Part shown: positions 17,108-25,523 of the stretch, in pieces
How the letters are laid out: every line of letters begins with the position of its first letter
Position numbering within the stretch: position 1 is the stretch's first letter
Assembly (NCBI RefSeq): GCF_039540405.1
Contig: NZ_BAABEY010000030.1
Location: forward strand, 62,001 to 126,000
DNA from: Ravibacter arvi
GTDB taxonomy: Bacteria > Bacteroidota > Bacteroidia > Cytophagales > Spirosomataceae
Length of the DNA: 64,000 nucleotides
Direction of reading: 5' to 3'
The notes under the pieces: generated by a model
Databases searched by the model: none
Told to the model about the DNA's origin: nothing
Seen by the model: only the letters and a program-made list of their open reading frames with translations
Made by a program: the position numbers and the translations under genes

Positions 17108-17136
17108 TTGGTTTGGGATATTTTTACCTAACTTTC
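17108..17136 (+). promoter_or_regulatory. Candidate promoter for the HdrC-like gene
   Basis: TTG at 17108-17110, an 18-bp spacer and TAACTTTC at 17129-17136, one base off TAnnTTTG. It lies about 62 bp upstream of the ATG at 17199. Confidence 0.4.
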
Positions 17137-17198
17137 GTCTGTGGCCGCCATGATATATGTAACACCATCCGGCCAGGCCGATATTGTTAACCTGACCT

Positions 17199-18557
17199 AT
17201 GAAAGTTTTCCAGCAACTGTTGTTTCTCATCGCGCTCGGCACGGCCGCATTACTGCTCTACAGGCGCGCCTCGATGATCTACAAGGCGATTCGCCTGGGT
17301 AAAGCAGAAGACCTCTCTGACCGGCCTTCAGAACGGTTTGGCACCATGCTGCGGGTCGCATTCGCCCAGAAGAAAATGTTCGACCGGCCTTTTGCCGCCA
17401 CGCTGCACCTATTGGTGTACATCGGTTTTGTGCTGATCAATATCGAACTCCTGGAAATTGTACTCGACGGTCTTCTGGGGGCGCATCGCCTGTTTGCTGC
17501 TTCTCTTGGCGGATTTTACCCGGTTCTGATCAGCTTTTATGAACTCCTCGCACTAGGCGTAATAGTGGGATGTACGATTTTTCTGTTCCGGAGAGCGCCC
17601 GGAGGTGTCGATCGCCTGCAGGCGCAGCGCCACCGTGAGCTTAAAGGCTGGCCCGCCCTGGATGCACGTGTCATCCTGTCGCTCGAAATCGTACTGATGC
17701 TTGCACTTTTCACAATGAACGCGTCTGATCTGGTGCTTCAAAGCAGGGGAGAGGCGCATTATGCGGCAACCGGTGACTTTCTTGTCAGCAGCTTCATCAA
17801 ACCGTTGTTCGAAGGGCTGAGCACCACAACGTTGGTCGTTGTTGAACGAATTGCCTGGTGGCTGCACATTCTGGGAATCTTTTGCTTTGCAGTGTACGTC
17901 ACCTATTCCAAACACCTGCATATCCTGCTCGCCTTTCCCAATACTTATTTTTCGAGGCTGACGCCGAAGGGACAAATGAAGAATATGCCTGAAATCACCA
18001 AAGAAGTCAGGCTAATGCTCGGCCTGGAGCAGGCAACCCCTCATGAGCCTCCAGCAGAAATGAACCGTTTCGGGGCAAAGGACGTCAATGACCTGAGCTG
18101 GAAAAACCTGCTTGATTCTTATTCGTGCACGGAATGCGGCAGGTGCACTTCCGCTTGCCCGGCCAACCAGACGGGCAAGCTGCTGTCACCCCGCAAAATT
18201 ATGATGGATACCCGTGATCGCCTGGAAGAAGTGGCGCGGAGCATGCACGAGTCAGGCGGCGTATTCAGGGAAGATGGAAAGAGCCTCCTCGGTGACTATA
18301 TCACGCAGGAAGAACTGCTGGCGTGTACTACCTGCAATGCGTGCGTAGAGGAGTGCCCCATCCTGATAAACCCATTGGATATTATCTTGCAGCTCAGGCG
18401 TTACAAGGTCATGGACGAAGCGCAGGCGCCCGCTTCCTGGAACATGATGTTTCAGAATATGGAGACCAACCAGGCACCCTGGAAATTTTCTCCTGCTGAT
18501 CGCTTCAATTGGGCGGATACTGTCTCCGCGACTTTTCCGGACCATCCAAAAGAATAA
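17199..18557 (+). CDS. Membrane-anchored 4Fe-4S dicluster oxidoreductase, HdrC/GlpC-like
   Basis: A 452-residue fusion. The N-terminal half has about five or six hydrophobic helices (residues about 4-22, 68-90, 100-125, 155-175, 215-240) of the NarI/HdrE type that usually carry haem b. The C-terminal half has two cysteine clusters, CTECGRCTSACP (about 309-320) and CTTCNACVEECP (about 377-388), each ligating a 4Fe-4S centre. The HdrB-like partner begins 5 bp after the stop codon. Together they resemble HdrDE/GlpC-type complexes, so a quinone-linked oxidoreductase is likely. The same pair is common in Bacteroidota but the electron donor is not known. Confidence 0.88.
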   Translation: MKVFQQLLFLIALGTAALLLYRRASMIYKAIRLGKAEDLSDRPSERFGTMLRVAFAQKKMFDRPFAATLHLLVYIGFVLINIELLEIVLDGLLGAHRLFAASLGGFYPVLISFYELLALGVIVGCTIFLFRRAPGGVDRLQAQRHRELKGWPALDARVILSLEIVLMLALFTMNASDLVLQSRGEAHYAATGDFLVSSFIKPLFEGLSTTTLVVVERIAWWLHILGIFCFAVYVTYSKHLHILLAFPNTYFSRLTPKGQMKNMPEITKEVRLMLGLEQATPHEPPAEMNRFGAKDVNDLSWKNLLDSYSCTECGRCTSACPANQTGKLLSPRKIMMDTRDRLEEVARSMHESGGVFREDGKSLLGDYITQEELLACTTCNACVEECPILINPLDIILQLRRYKVMDEAQAPASWNMMFQNMETNQAPWKFSPADRFNWADTVSATFPDHPKE

Positions 18558-18562
18558 ACTTT

Positions 18563-19342
18563 ATGTCAGCAAACGTAAAAACAATGGCCGATTTTGCGGC
18601 AGAAGGGAAAATGCCCGAAATTCTGTTTTGGGTAGGCTGCGCCGGCGCCTTTGATGACCGGTATAAAAAAGTCACCGCGGCATTTGCCACGCTACTGAAC
18701 CATGTAGGGGTTTCTTACGCAGTGCTCGGTACTGAAGAGGGGTGTACCGGTGATCCGGCGCGACGGGCGGGTAATGAATTCCTTTTCCAGATGCAGGCGA
18801 CGGCCAATATTGAAGTGCTCAACGGCTACGGGATAAAAAAGATCGTGACCGCATGCCCGCATTGCTTTAATACGATCAGGAATGAGTATCCGGATCTGGG
18901 CGGCCAATATGAAGTAATTCACCATACTCAGTTTCTGCAGCAACTGATTGCCGAAGGACGGATCAGAATTCGCGAAGACCGTCAGAAGGGGAGTGTCACC
19001 TATCATGATTCCTGCTATCTCGGGCGGGCCAACAATGTTTATGAAGCGCCGCGGGAAGTCATTACGGCGCTTAACATGGAGTTGAAGGAGATGAAGAGGA
19101 GCAGGGCGAAAGGCTTTTGCTGCGGCGCGGGCGGGGCACAGATGTTTAAAGAGCCGGAAAAAGGGAATAAGGATGTGAATGTCGCCCGAACGGAAGAAGC
19201 GCTGGAAACGGGCGCCGGAACAATCGCGGTAGCCTGCCCGTTCTGCATGGTGATGATGACCGACGGAATAAAAAACAAGGAAAAGGAAAACACTGTGGCC
19301 GTAATGGATATCGCAGAGCTCGTTCTCAAGCAATTGTCCTAA
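18563..19342 (+). CDS. CCG-domain iron-sulfur protein, HdrB/GlpC-like
   Basis: A 259-residue protein with two cysteine-rich CCG domains. The first has WVGCAGAFD (about 21) and the pattern TEEGCTGDPARRAGNE, the second CYLGRAN (about 151), CCGAGGAQMF (about 188) and ACPFCMVMM (about 224). CCG domains bind the unusual 4Fe-4S centre of heterodisulfide reductase HdrB and succinate:quinone reductase SdhE. The chosen start is the ATG at 18563; an upstream in-frame ATG at 18509 would overlap the HdrC-like gene by about 49 bp and adds nothing conserved. It should form a complex with the membrane protein encoded just before it. Confidence 0.88.
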   Translation: MSANVKTMADFAAEGKMPEILFWVGCAGAFDDRYKKVTAAFATLLNHVGVSYAVLGTEEGCTGDPARRAGNEFLFQMQATANIEVLNGYGIKKIVTACPHCFNTIRNEYPDLGGQYEVIHHTQFLQQLIAEGRIRIREDRQKGSVTYHDSCYLGRANNVYEAPREVITALNMELKEMKRSRAKGFCCGAGGAQMFKEPEKGNKDVNVARTEEALETGAGTIAVACPFCMVMMTDGIKNKEKENTVAVMDIAELVLKQLS

Positions 19343-19425
19343 ACTGTTTCAGGCGTAATAGTTTTAATAAATGCACTTTTCTATATTAGACGCAGTTTTT
19401 ACCATTAAGAAACGGAAATTGCCTT

Positions 19426-19935
19426 ATGTATATCCCTTTTGACGAAATTGATTTTGAAGCACGGATCTGGATTTACCAGGCCAATAAAGTGCTCAACCAT
19501 GATCAGGCCGGTACCCTTCTTGAGACACTCAAGGCTGCAACCAACAACTGGGACGCACACGGTAAGCCCCTGGTGGCATCCGCAAAGATTTTTTATAACC
19601 GGTTTGTGGTGCTGGCTGTGGATGAGGCCAATGAACTGCCATCCGGGTGCGCAATAGATAAATCGGTGAGCTGGATGCGGGAGGCTGGAATTGCTATGAA
19701 TATAGACTTTTTCGACCGCTCGGTGGCCTGGATAGACGGGCATGGGGACATCCAGTTAACCGCCCTTCCGGCTGTCAGGGACCTGATTTTCCAGGAGGAT
19801 ATTCTCCCGAACACGCAGGTTTTCGACAACCTGGTAAAAACCAAGGCCGAATGGATGACCCGCTGGAAAGTTCCCGCCGCCTCAACCTGGCTGAAAAAAT
19901 ATTTTGAAGAGAAAAACGCGCAGATTCCCGGGTAG
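19426..19935 (+). CDS. Conserved Bacteroidota protein of unknown function
   Basis: A 169-residue soluble protein with no signal or membrane segment. I recall homologues in Bacteroidota that are labelled ABC transporter ATPase, but no Walker A or B motif is visible here, so that label looks wrong. Visible features are W-rich spacing (DARIWIYQANK, NNWDAHGKPL, SVAWIDGHGD) and a Trp/Lys-rich tail. It is 84 bp after the HdrB-like gene and 2 bp before gldH, so co-transcription with gldH is very likely. A role in gliding or secretion would be guesswork. Confidence 0.75.
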   Translation: MYIPFDEIDFEARIWIYQANKVLNHDQAGTLLETLKAATNNWDAHGKPLVASAKIFYNRFVVLAVDEANELPSGCAIDKSVSWMREAGIAMNIDFFDRSVAWIDGHGDIQLTALPAVRDLIFQEDILPNTQVFDNLVKTKAEWMTRWKVPAASTWLKKYFEEKNAQIPG

Positions 19936-19937
19936 TT

Positions 19938-20423
19938 ATGCTGTTAAAAAGTGCTTGGGGGATATTGTTTTCGCTGGTATTGCCGGGCCTGGCGCTGGTG
20001 GGATGCGACCGGAAGACTATTTATAAATCCCACGAAGAAATTAAGGATGCGCAATGGTACGCAGACGTAAAGCCCAGATTTACGGTCAATATTGAGGATA
20101 CCACTGCCCGGTACAACGTTTATTACCTTTTGCGGAATGCAGTGCAATACCCCTACTATAACCTGTATCTGACCCGGAAGATCTCCGGTCCCGATAACCG
20201 GGTATTGTCGCATGACCTGGTTGAGCTGAAAATATCAGATGAAATCACCGGAAAACCCTATGGGAAGGGCTTGGGGGACCTTTTCGATCAAAAGATCCCG
20301 TTTCTTGAAAACCATACTTTTCCCGCGTCAGGTCAGTATACCTTTGAAATCAGCCAGTCGATGCGGCAGAACCCCTTGCCTTTTATTATGAGTATCGGGA
20401 TTTGTGTAGAGAAGGCCAAATGA
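19938..20423 (+). CDS. gldH: Gliding motility lipoprotein GldH
   Basis: A 161-residue lipoprotein. The N-terminus has a lipoprotein signal with lipobox LVGC (Cys at about 23), then a conserved short domain: QWYADVKPRFTVNIEDT, YNVYYLLRNAVQYPYYNLYL, LGDLFDQKIPF and FPASGQYTFEISQSMR. The order and length match GldH, which in Flavobacterium johnsoniae is required for gliding and for secretion of SprB and chitinase through T9SS. This fits the two T9SS cargo proteins at 7-15 kb. It follows the previous gene by 2 bp. Confidence 0.82.
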   Translation: MLLKSAWGILFSLVLPGLALVGCDRKTIYKSHEEIKDAQWYADVKPRFTVNIEDTTARYNVYYLLRNAVQYPYYNLYLTRKISGPDNRVLSHDLVELKISDEITGKPYGKGLGDLFDQKIPFLENHTFPASGQYTFEISQSMRQNPLPFIMSIGICVEKAK

Positions 20424-20482
20424 ACAGGGGCGGCTCCGCGGAAGTTTGTGCGACAGAATTCCCGTTTTAAAGTTATTGGTAC

Positions 20483-20490
20483 TATTTTTG
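20483..20490 (+). promoter_or_regulatory. Possible -7 promoter element for hisB
   Basis: TATTTTTG fits TAnnTTTG, 32 bp upstream of the GTG start at 20522. No convincing TTTG lies 19 bp before it, so this is weak. Confidence 0.25.
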
Positions 20491-20521
20491 CTCACCTTTG
20501 TGTGTGAATTAATCAGAGATA

Positions 20522-21646
20522 GTGAAAAAAGTACTTTTTATAGATCGCGACGGAACGATCATCTGGGAACCGCCAACCGATTTCCAGATTGATTCGCTTG
20601 AAAAACTTGAATTTCTTCCGAAAGTCATTTCCAACCTGCGCCGCATTGCCGAAGAAGGTGAATTTGAATTGGTGATGGTGACCAACCAGGACGGATTGGG
20701 AACAGCGTCTTTTCCGGAAGACACTTTCTGGCCGGCCCAGGAAAAAATGCTGAAAACGCTGGCAAACGAAAATGTTCATTTTGCCGCCATCCATATTGAC
20801 CGCCACTTCCCTGAGGATAATTCCCCGGATCGCAAGCCGGGCACGGGCCTGCTGCAGCAGTATTTCAGCGGAGATTATGACCTGGCCGGAAGCTATGTGA
20901 TCGGCGACCGGTTAACCGATGTGCAGTTGGCTGTGAATTTGGGGGCGAAAGCTATTTTTATAGGCGCAGATTCGGCTGTGGACGAAATGGACGAGCGTCA
21001 AAGGCAGGCGCTGAGTTTCGTGACAACAGACTGGGATGAGATTTACGGGCGGCTCAAAGTGTCGGACCGGGTATCGCGCGTGACGCGCAACACGAAAGAA
21101 ACGCAAATTAATATAGAGCTGAACCTTGACGGTACCGGAAAGGCAAATATTCACACCGGGCTCGGCTTCTTTGATCATATGCTTGACCAGGTGGCGCGAC
21201 ACGGCGGGCTGGACCTTTCGATTGAGGTGAAAGGCGATCTCCATATCGACGAGCACCACACCATTGAAGACACCGGCCTGGCACTAGGCGAGGCTTTCAG
21301 GCAGGCATTGGGCGACAAACGGGGTGTAGCACGGTATGGTTTCCTGCTTCCGATGGATGAAGCACTGGCCCAGGTAGCGGTAGATTTTTCGGGCCGCCCA
21401 TGGATGGTCTGGGATGCGGAATTCAAAAGGGAGAAGATCGGGGATATGCCGACAGAAATGTTTCACCATTTCTTTAAATCCTTTAGTGATACTTCACTTT
21501 CCAACCTGAATATCAAAGCGGAAGGGAGCAATGAGCACCACAAAATAGAGTCCGTTTTCAAAGCATTTGCAAAAGCCGTAAAAATGGCTGTGAAGCGTGA
21601 TTTGGCGGCTTTGGATGTGCTTCCTTCTACGAAAGGAGTACTATGA
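20522..21646 (+). CDS. hisB: Bifunctional histidinol-phosphatase / imidazoleglycerol-phosphate dehydratase
   Basis: A 374-residue fusion like Escherichia coli HisB. Residues 1-170 are a HAD phosphatase: DRDGTI (8-13) holds the nucleophile Asp8 and acid Asp10, and VIGDRLTDVQLA carries the last acidic site. Residues about 185-374 are the dehydratase: GLGFFDHMLDQ, DEHHTIEDTGLALG and HHFFKSFS with EGSNEHHKIES carry the histidine and glutamate ligands of the Mn centre. It catalyses steps 7 and 9 of histidine biosynthesis. The start is GTG; no ATG fits the conserved N-terminus better. No other his gene is in the window, so it stands apart from an operon. Confidence 0.95.
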   Translation: MKKVLFIDRDGTIIWEPPTDFQIDSLEKLEFLPKVISNLRRIAEEGEFELVMVTNQDGLGTASFPEDTFWPAQEKMLKTLANENVHFAAIHIDRHFPEDNSPDRKPGTGLLQQYFSGDYDLAGSYVIGDRLTDVQLAVNLGAKAIFIGADSAVDEMDERQRQALSFVTTDWDEIYGRLKVSDRVSRVTRNTKETQINIELNLDGTGKANIHTGLGFFDHMLDQVARHGGLDLSIEVKGDLHIDEHHTIEDTGLALGEAFRQALGDKRGVARYGFLLPMDEALAQVAVDFSGRPWMVWDAEFKREKIGDMPTEMFHHFFKSFSDTSLSNLNIKAEGSNEHHKIESVFKAFAKAVKMAVKRDLAALDVLPSTKGVL

Positions 21647-21696
21647 TTTTTTTGTTAATGCGATGTTAAAATGGTAGCCTGTTCGCATTTTTATGC

Positions 21697-21704
21697 TACT
21701 TTTG
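21697..21704 (+). promoter_or_regulatory. -7 promoter element upstream of a 34-residue microprotein
   Basis: TACTTTTG matches TAnnTTTG exactly, 33 bp before the ATG at 21737; no clear TTTG at the -33 position. Confidence 0.3.
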
Positions 21705-21736
21705 TAAAGTGTTAAACTAAATTTTCGTTGAGTGTT

Positions 21737-21841
21737 ATGGGAATGACTATCATCATGATCGTCTTTTACGTAGTGTTACTATCGGTTGCTTTTATGGTAG
21801 GTCGCTGGTTAGAGCGGCACGAAAGAAGCTACAAGCCCTGA
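21737..21841 (+). CDS. 34-residue membrane microprotein
   Basis: ATG at 21737 to TGA at 21839-21841. The peptide begins MGMTIIMIVFYVVL, continues with a hydrophobic helix to about residue 22, and ends in a basic tail (RWLERHERSYKP). This is a one-helix topology with the positive tail probably in the cytoplasm. A good -7 element lies just upstream, and the gene at 21889 begins 47 bp later. No family is recognised, and it is short enough to be chance. Confidence 0.4.
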   Translation: MGMTIIMIVFYVVLLSVAFMVGRWLERHERSYKP

Positions 21842-21888
21842 CCGGGGCTTTGGTTGCCGGACCCAATCCACACTAATCTTTTTCTCTT

Positions 21889-22194
21889 GTGAAACTTATC
21901 AGGCCACTTACTTACATAGCGATGATGCTGTACTTCCTGGGTGTTGTAACCGGGGGTGTACAGGCATTGGCTGCGAAGTATAAAGTGGCTTGCAATTTTG
22001 TTTTGGAAGGGGAAGATGAGACCAGTAGTGCGCGGAAAGCGCCCCCCCTCCTTGAGGAAGACGTAATTGTTCACGAGAACTATTTTACGCTTGCCTCTTT
22101 CCTGGAATTTACCCCTTTAAATTCCGCTTACAACTCCGCAGACGTCCCCGACGTGCTGTTGACCATGGTTGCCCCGCCTCCTGAACGGGCCTAG
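21889..22194 (+). CDS. Small exported protein of unknown function
   Basis: A 101-residue protein with a start MKLIRPLTYIAMMLYFLGVV that looks like a signal peptide or membrane anchor, followed by a short soluble part rich in Glu, Pro and Ser. The start codon is GTG. No family is recognised. It lies between a microprotein and the carbonic anhydrase gene on the same strand. Codon use looks like neighbouring genes, which supports a real gene. Confidence 0.5.
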   Translation: MKLIRPLTYIAMMLYFLGVVTGGVQALAAKYKVACNFVLEGEDETSSARKAPPLLEEDVIVHENYFTLASFLEFTPLNSAYNSADVPDVLLTMVAPPPERA

Positions 22195-22402
22195 CTATTC
22201 TTTCTTTGTTTTTTGGGGTTCATAATCTGAACAGGTAGTGCTTTGCCGCACTGTTTCCCGCTTATCGCGTCATGGGAGAATTGAATTCAAACTGCATTCA
22301 GCACTCATCCGACGGCGTAACCCCATTTACAGTTTCATTTTATTTGAAATAGCTGTCAGCTTTCTGCAATCGGCGTTCTATCTGACTACAGACAGAAAAG
22401 CT

Positions 22403-22451
22403 CCGGTCACGATTTCCGACGTCCGAATTCTGATTTCCGACTTCCGATTCC
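22403..22451. repeat. Degenerate heptamer tandem repeat, CCGATTT family
   Basis: Seven aligned units: CCGGTCA, CGATTTC, CGACGTC, CGAATTC, TGATTTC, CGACTTC, CGATTCC, same family as 3921-3986. It ends about 33 bp before the carbonic anhydrase start and so would lie in the leader mRNA if transcription begins upstream. Confidence 0.8.
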
Positions 22452-22483
22452 CCAAACTGCTGCAGCGCTAAACAACCAGAATT

Positions 22484-23143
22484 ATGGCTAAGTCATTAAA
22501 GGATCTATTCCTGAATAATAAAAAATGGGTCGCAAACAAATTGGAGCAGGACCCGACTTATTTCGAAAAGCTAGCAAAAGGCCAGGCGCCTAATTTCCTT
22601 TGGATCGGCTGTTCGGACAGCAGGGTCCCGGCAAACGAAATTACCGGGACTGAATCCGGTGAGATCTTTGTCCACAGGAATATTGCCAATATGGTAGTTC
22701 ACACCGATATGAACCTGTTAAGTGTGCTCGATTATTCTGTGAATGTTTTGAAAGTGAAGCATGTCATGGTAGTCGGGCATTACGGCTGCGGCGGGGTAAA
22801 CGCCGCTTTGGGAAACCAGCAGGTCGGGTTGATTGACAACTGGCTGCGGAATATCAAAGACGTGGCCCGGCTGCACAAAGACGAGCTGGATCAGATCCTG
22901 GACGTGCAGGAGAAGAGCAACCGGCTGGTTGAGCTCAATGTACAGGAACAGGTATTTAACCTTTCCAAGACCTCAATTGTCCAGAATGCCTGGGCGCAGG
23001 GCAATGAGCTCGCCGTCCACGGGATCGTGTATGATGTAAAGAACGGGATTTTGAAGGACCTTGGAATTTCGATGGGCGACGTAGGTGCGCTGGATAATGT
23101 ATATGTATTTAACGTTGAACAGGCGTCTTCCGGCGCGGCATAG
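22484..23143 (+). CDS. can: Beta-class carbonic anhydrase
   Basis: A 219-residue cytoplasmic zinc enzyme that interconverts CO2 and bicarbonate. The motif CSDSR at residues 43-47 supplies the first Zn Cys and the Asp-Arg dyad, and VGHYGCGGV at about 98-106 supplies His99 and Cys102. This is the full ligand set of the beta class, and the length is typical. A SulP anion transporter lies downstream on the same strand but is separated by about 730 bp of repeat DNA, so co-transcription is uncertain. Together they could link CO2 hydration with bicarbonate uptake. Confidence 0.93.
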   Translation: MAKSLKDLFLNNKKWVANKLEQDPTYFEKLAKGQAPNFLWIGCSDSRVPANEITGTESGEIFVHRNIANMVVHTDMNLLSVLDYSVNVLKVKHVMVVGHYGCGGVNAALGNQQVGLIDNWLRNIKDVARLHKDELDQILDVQEKSNRLVELNVQEQVFNLSKTSIVQNAWAQGNELAVHGIVYDVKNGILKDLGISMGDVGALDNVYVFNVEQASSGAA

Positions 23144-23232
23144 CCAGAACGGCTGTTTGTGTGCCCGTCATTCCGAGAAAGAAGTTTTTTGCGAAAACAC
23201 CTTGTAGCGGAGATGACAAATAGATGTTGTCA

Positions 23233-23827
23233 ATGGAAGTCAATGGTAGCCGGAGGTTACCACCCGGACGGTCATCCTGAAGCGCAGCGCAACGGAGTCG
23301 AAGGATCTCCTGTTTTTATAAAAAGTCCTCTGAAAGGGATTGGGTACTGGGAGCGGGAGATCCCTCCGCTGCGGTCGGGATGACGTTCCGGTTGGTGCGG
23401 CTCCAAACCTGTTGTTGTCAATGGTAGCGCATCTGCCGGACGGTCATCCTGAATGGAACGCAGTGGAACTGAAGGATCTCCTGTTGCTATAAAAAAGCCC
23501 TCTGAAAGGGATTGGGTACCGGGAGCGGGAGATCCCTCCGCTGCGGTCGGGATGACGGTCCGATTGGTGCGGCGCCAAACTTGTTGTTGTCAATGGTAGC
23601 GCATCTGCCGGATGGTCATCCTGAATGGAACGCAGTGGAACTGAAGGATCTCCTGTTGCAAGAAAAAAGTCCTCTGAAAGGGATTCGGTACGGGGAGAGG
23701 GAGATCCCTCCGCTACGGTCGGGATGACGGTCGGGTAGCGCAACGCAGTGAAGCCGGGGGATCTCTCAGTGTTAGCGGTTTTATAAGAGATCTCACCGTT
23801 CCGCTGCGCTTCAGTCGAGATGACGGT
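23233..23827. repeat. 172-bp tandem repeat cluster, three units plus a degenerate fourth
   Basis: GTCATCCTGA occurs at 23271, 23443 and 23615, an exact 172-bp period, and the matching GGGATGAC occurs at about 23377, 23549 and 23721. Within each unit GTCATCC and GGATGAC face each other as an imperfect inverted repeat, with GAAGGATCTCC and GGAGATCCCTCC inside and TGAAAGGGATT in the middle. A fourth, shorter palindrome (about 23734-23827) has the same ends. Copies are similar but not identical. Open frames in this region merely read through repeats. Function unknown. Confidence 0.9.
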
Positions 23828-23875
23828 TGGTACCCTCAGCAAATTTTGAAATAACTACAAGTCAACAAGAACATC

Positions 23876-25453
23876 ATGTCTGTGAATAAAAATAAATTGC
23901 TATCGAATTTAAAGTCCGATTTCCCGGCAGGTATCGTGGTATCCCTGGTGGCGCTTCCACTCTGTCTCGGGGTGGCGCTTGCCTCGACCGGACGACCCGA
24001 TTTACTGTTTTCCGGATTGATAGCCGGTATTGTGGGTGGAGTTGTGGTCGGGTTCACCAGCCAGTCATCGCTGGGGGTCTCCGGTCCGGCCGCGGGTTTG
24101 GTCGTGATCGTACTGAATGCCATTGCAACGCTGGGTAGCTTTGAAGCCTTCCTGCTGGCGGTTGTGCTGGCCGGGCTGCTCCAGATACTGGCCGGCTTTT
24201 TGAAAGCCGGTATTATAGGGTATTACTTCCCTTCCTCTGTAATCAAGGGGATGCTGGCTGCAATCGGACTAATCCTTATCCTGAAGCAAATTCCGCACGC
24301 ACTCGGCTTTGATGCGGAGTTTATGGGCAACCAGGCCTTTGATGCGCCGGAAGGAAAAAATACTTTTACCGAACTCTGGTACGCCGTGAAGTACAGCACC
24401 ACCGGAGCCATTATCATTTCAGTGATCTCCCTGGCCGTGCTGCTGCTCTTCGACCGGCCGTTCATGAAGTCCATACAGCTGTTTAAATTCGTGCCCGGAG
24501 CACTGATTGTCGTACTTCTCGGGATCGGGATCAATTTGCTTTTTGGAGCAGTAGCGCCGCAGCTGGCTTTGGAGGGGCAGCACCTGGTACAATTGCCGGT
24601 AGCCGGCAGCGCAGAGGAATTTTTCGGCTTTTTCCGGCTCCCGGACTGGTCGGCTTTTACCAACCCTGCCGTATACACTGTAGCCATTACGCTTGCCATA
24701 GTAGCGAGCCTTGAATCGCTGTTGTCAGTTGAAGCAACCGATAAACTGGATCCTTACAAGAGAAATACACCGACGAACCGGGAATTGATCGCCCAGGGGC
24801 TGGGTAATGTAACGTCCGGCCTGATCGGCGGCTTACCGGTCACCCAGGTAATTGTACGAAGCTCGGCAAATGTTGAAGCCGGCGGAAAAACCCGTATGGC
24901 CACCATCACCCACGGGTTGATCCTGTTGGTTTCCGTGATTTTGATCCCCAAATTTCTGAATCTGATCCCATTGTCTACGCTGGCGGCTATCCTGCTGCTG
25001 GTAGGCTTTAAACTGGCCAAGCCGGCTTTGTTCAAAGGCATGTACAGGCTGGGGTGGGAACAATTTATACCGTTTGTCGTAACGGTGACGGCTATTTTGA
25101 TGACTGATCTCTTAAAGGGAATTGCGATCGGGATGGTAGTGGCAGTCTATTTCATTCTTAGAAAGAATTATCAGCACTCTTATTCTTACAGGAAGGAGAA
25201 TAGCCAGTCCGGCGATGTAATTACGCTGGTTCTGTCAGAAGAGGTAACTTTCCTGAACAAGGGGAGCATCGGGCAGACGCTTGACAACCTGCCTTCGGAT
25301 TCAACAGTAGTGATTGACGGAAGTCGTTCGGTGGATATTGACTATGATGTCCTGGAAATTATCCAGAATTTCAAAAGTCACACGGCTCCGTTGCGCAATA
25401 TTACCGTCCACACCAAGGGGATTTCGGAAGTGAACTCCGTGGGCGGACATTAG
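23876..25453 (+). CDS. SulP family inorganic anion transporter
   Basis: A 525-residue membrane protein of the SulP/SLC26 family, which moves sulfate, bicarbonate or other anions. The start has the SulP signature ISDFPAGIVV-like (SDFPAGIVVSLVALPLCLGVA), and hydrophobic helices run to about residue 420. A C-terminal STAS-like segment (VITLVLSEEVTFLNKG, IDGSRSVDIDYD) occupies about 440-520. Bicarbonate is a reasonable guess from the carbonic anhydrase neighbour, as in cyanobacterial BicA, but sulfate cannot be excluded. A terminator for both convergent genes follows at 25486. Confidence 0.85.
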   Translation: MSVNKNKLLSNLKSDFPAGIVVSLVALPLCLGVALASTGRPDLLFSGLIAGIVGGVVVGFTSQSSLGVSGPAAGLVVIVLNAIATLGSFEAFLLAVVLAGLLQILAGFLKAGIIGYYFPSSVIKGMLAAIGLILILKQIPHALGFDAEFMGNQAFDAPEGKNTFTELWYAVKYSTTGAIIISVISLAVLLLFDRPFMKSIQLFKFVPGALIVVLLGIGINLLFGAVAPQLALEGQHLVQLPVAGSAEEFFGFFRLPDWSAFTNPAVYTVAITLAIVASLESLLSVEATDKLDPYKRNTPTNRELIAQGLGNVTSGLIGGLPVTQVIVRSSANVEAGGKTRMATITHGLILLVSVILIPKFLNLIPLSTLAAILLLVGFKLAKPALFKGMYRLGWEQFIPFVVTVTAILMTDLLKGIAIGMVVAVYFILRKNYQHSYSYRKENSQSGDVITLVLSEEVTFLNKGSIGQTLDNLPSDSTVVIDGSRSVDIDYDVLEIIQNFKSHTAPLRNITVHTKGISEVNSVGGH

Positions 25454-25485
25454 TAAGTCTGGTAATTTTGTTGACAGGTAGTGTG

Positions 25486-25519
25486 GACAGCCGGAGAGGG
25501 GGCTCCTTCTCCGGCTGTC
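25486..25519. terminator. Bidirectional terminator between SulP gene and hslV
   Basis: GACAGCCGGAGA (25486-25497) pairs perfectly with TCTCCGGCTGTC (25508-25519) around a 10-base loop, placed between two convergent stop codons. Confidence 0.75.
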
Positions 25520-25523
25520 TTAG

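Noticed and set aside
18509..18562. Upstream start of the HdrB-like gene
   Set aside because: It would overlap the HdrC-like gene and add 18 residues with no conservation.
23271..23728. CRISPR array
   Set aside because: Units are 172 bp with nearly whole-unit similarity and no unique spacers; no cas genes are seen.
23444..23842. Open frames in the 172-bp repeat cluster
   Set aside because: They repeat the same peptides because they read through tandem repeats; no start signal or family.
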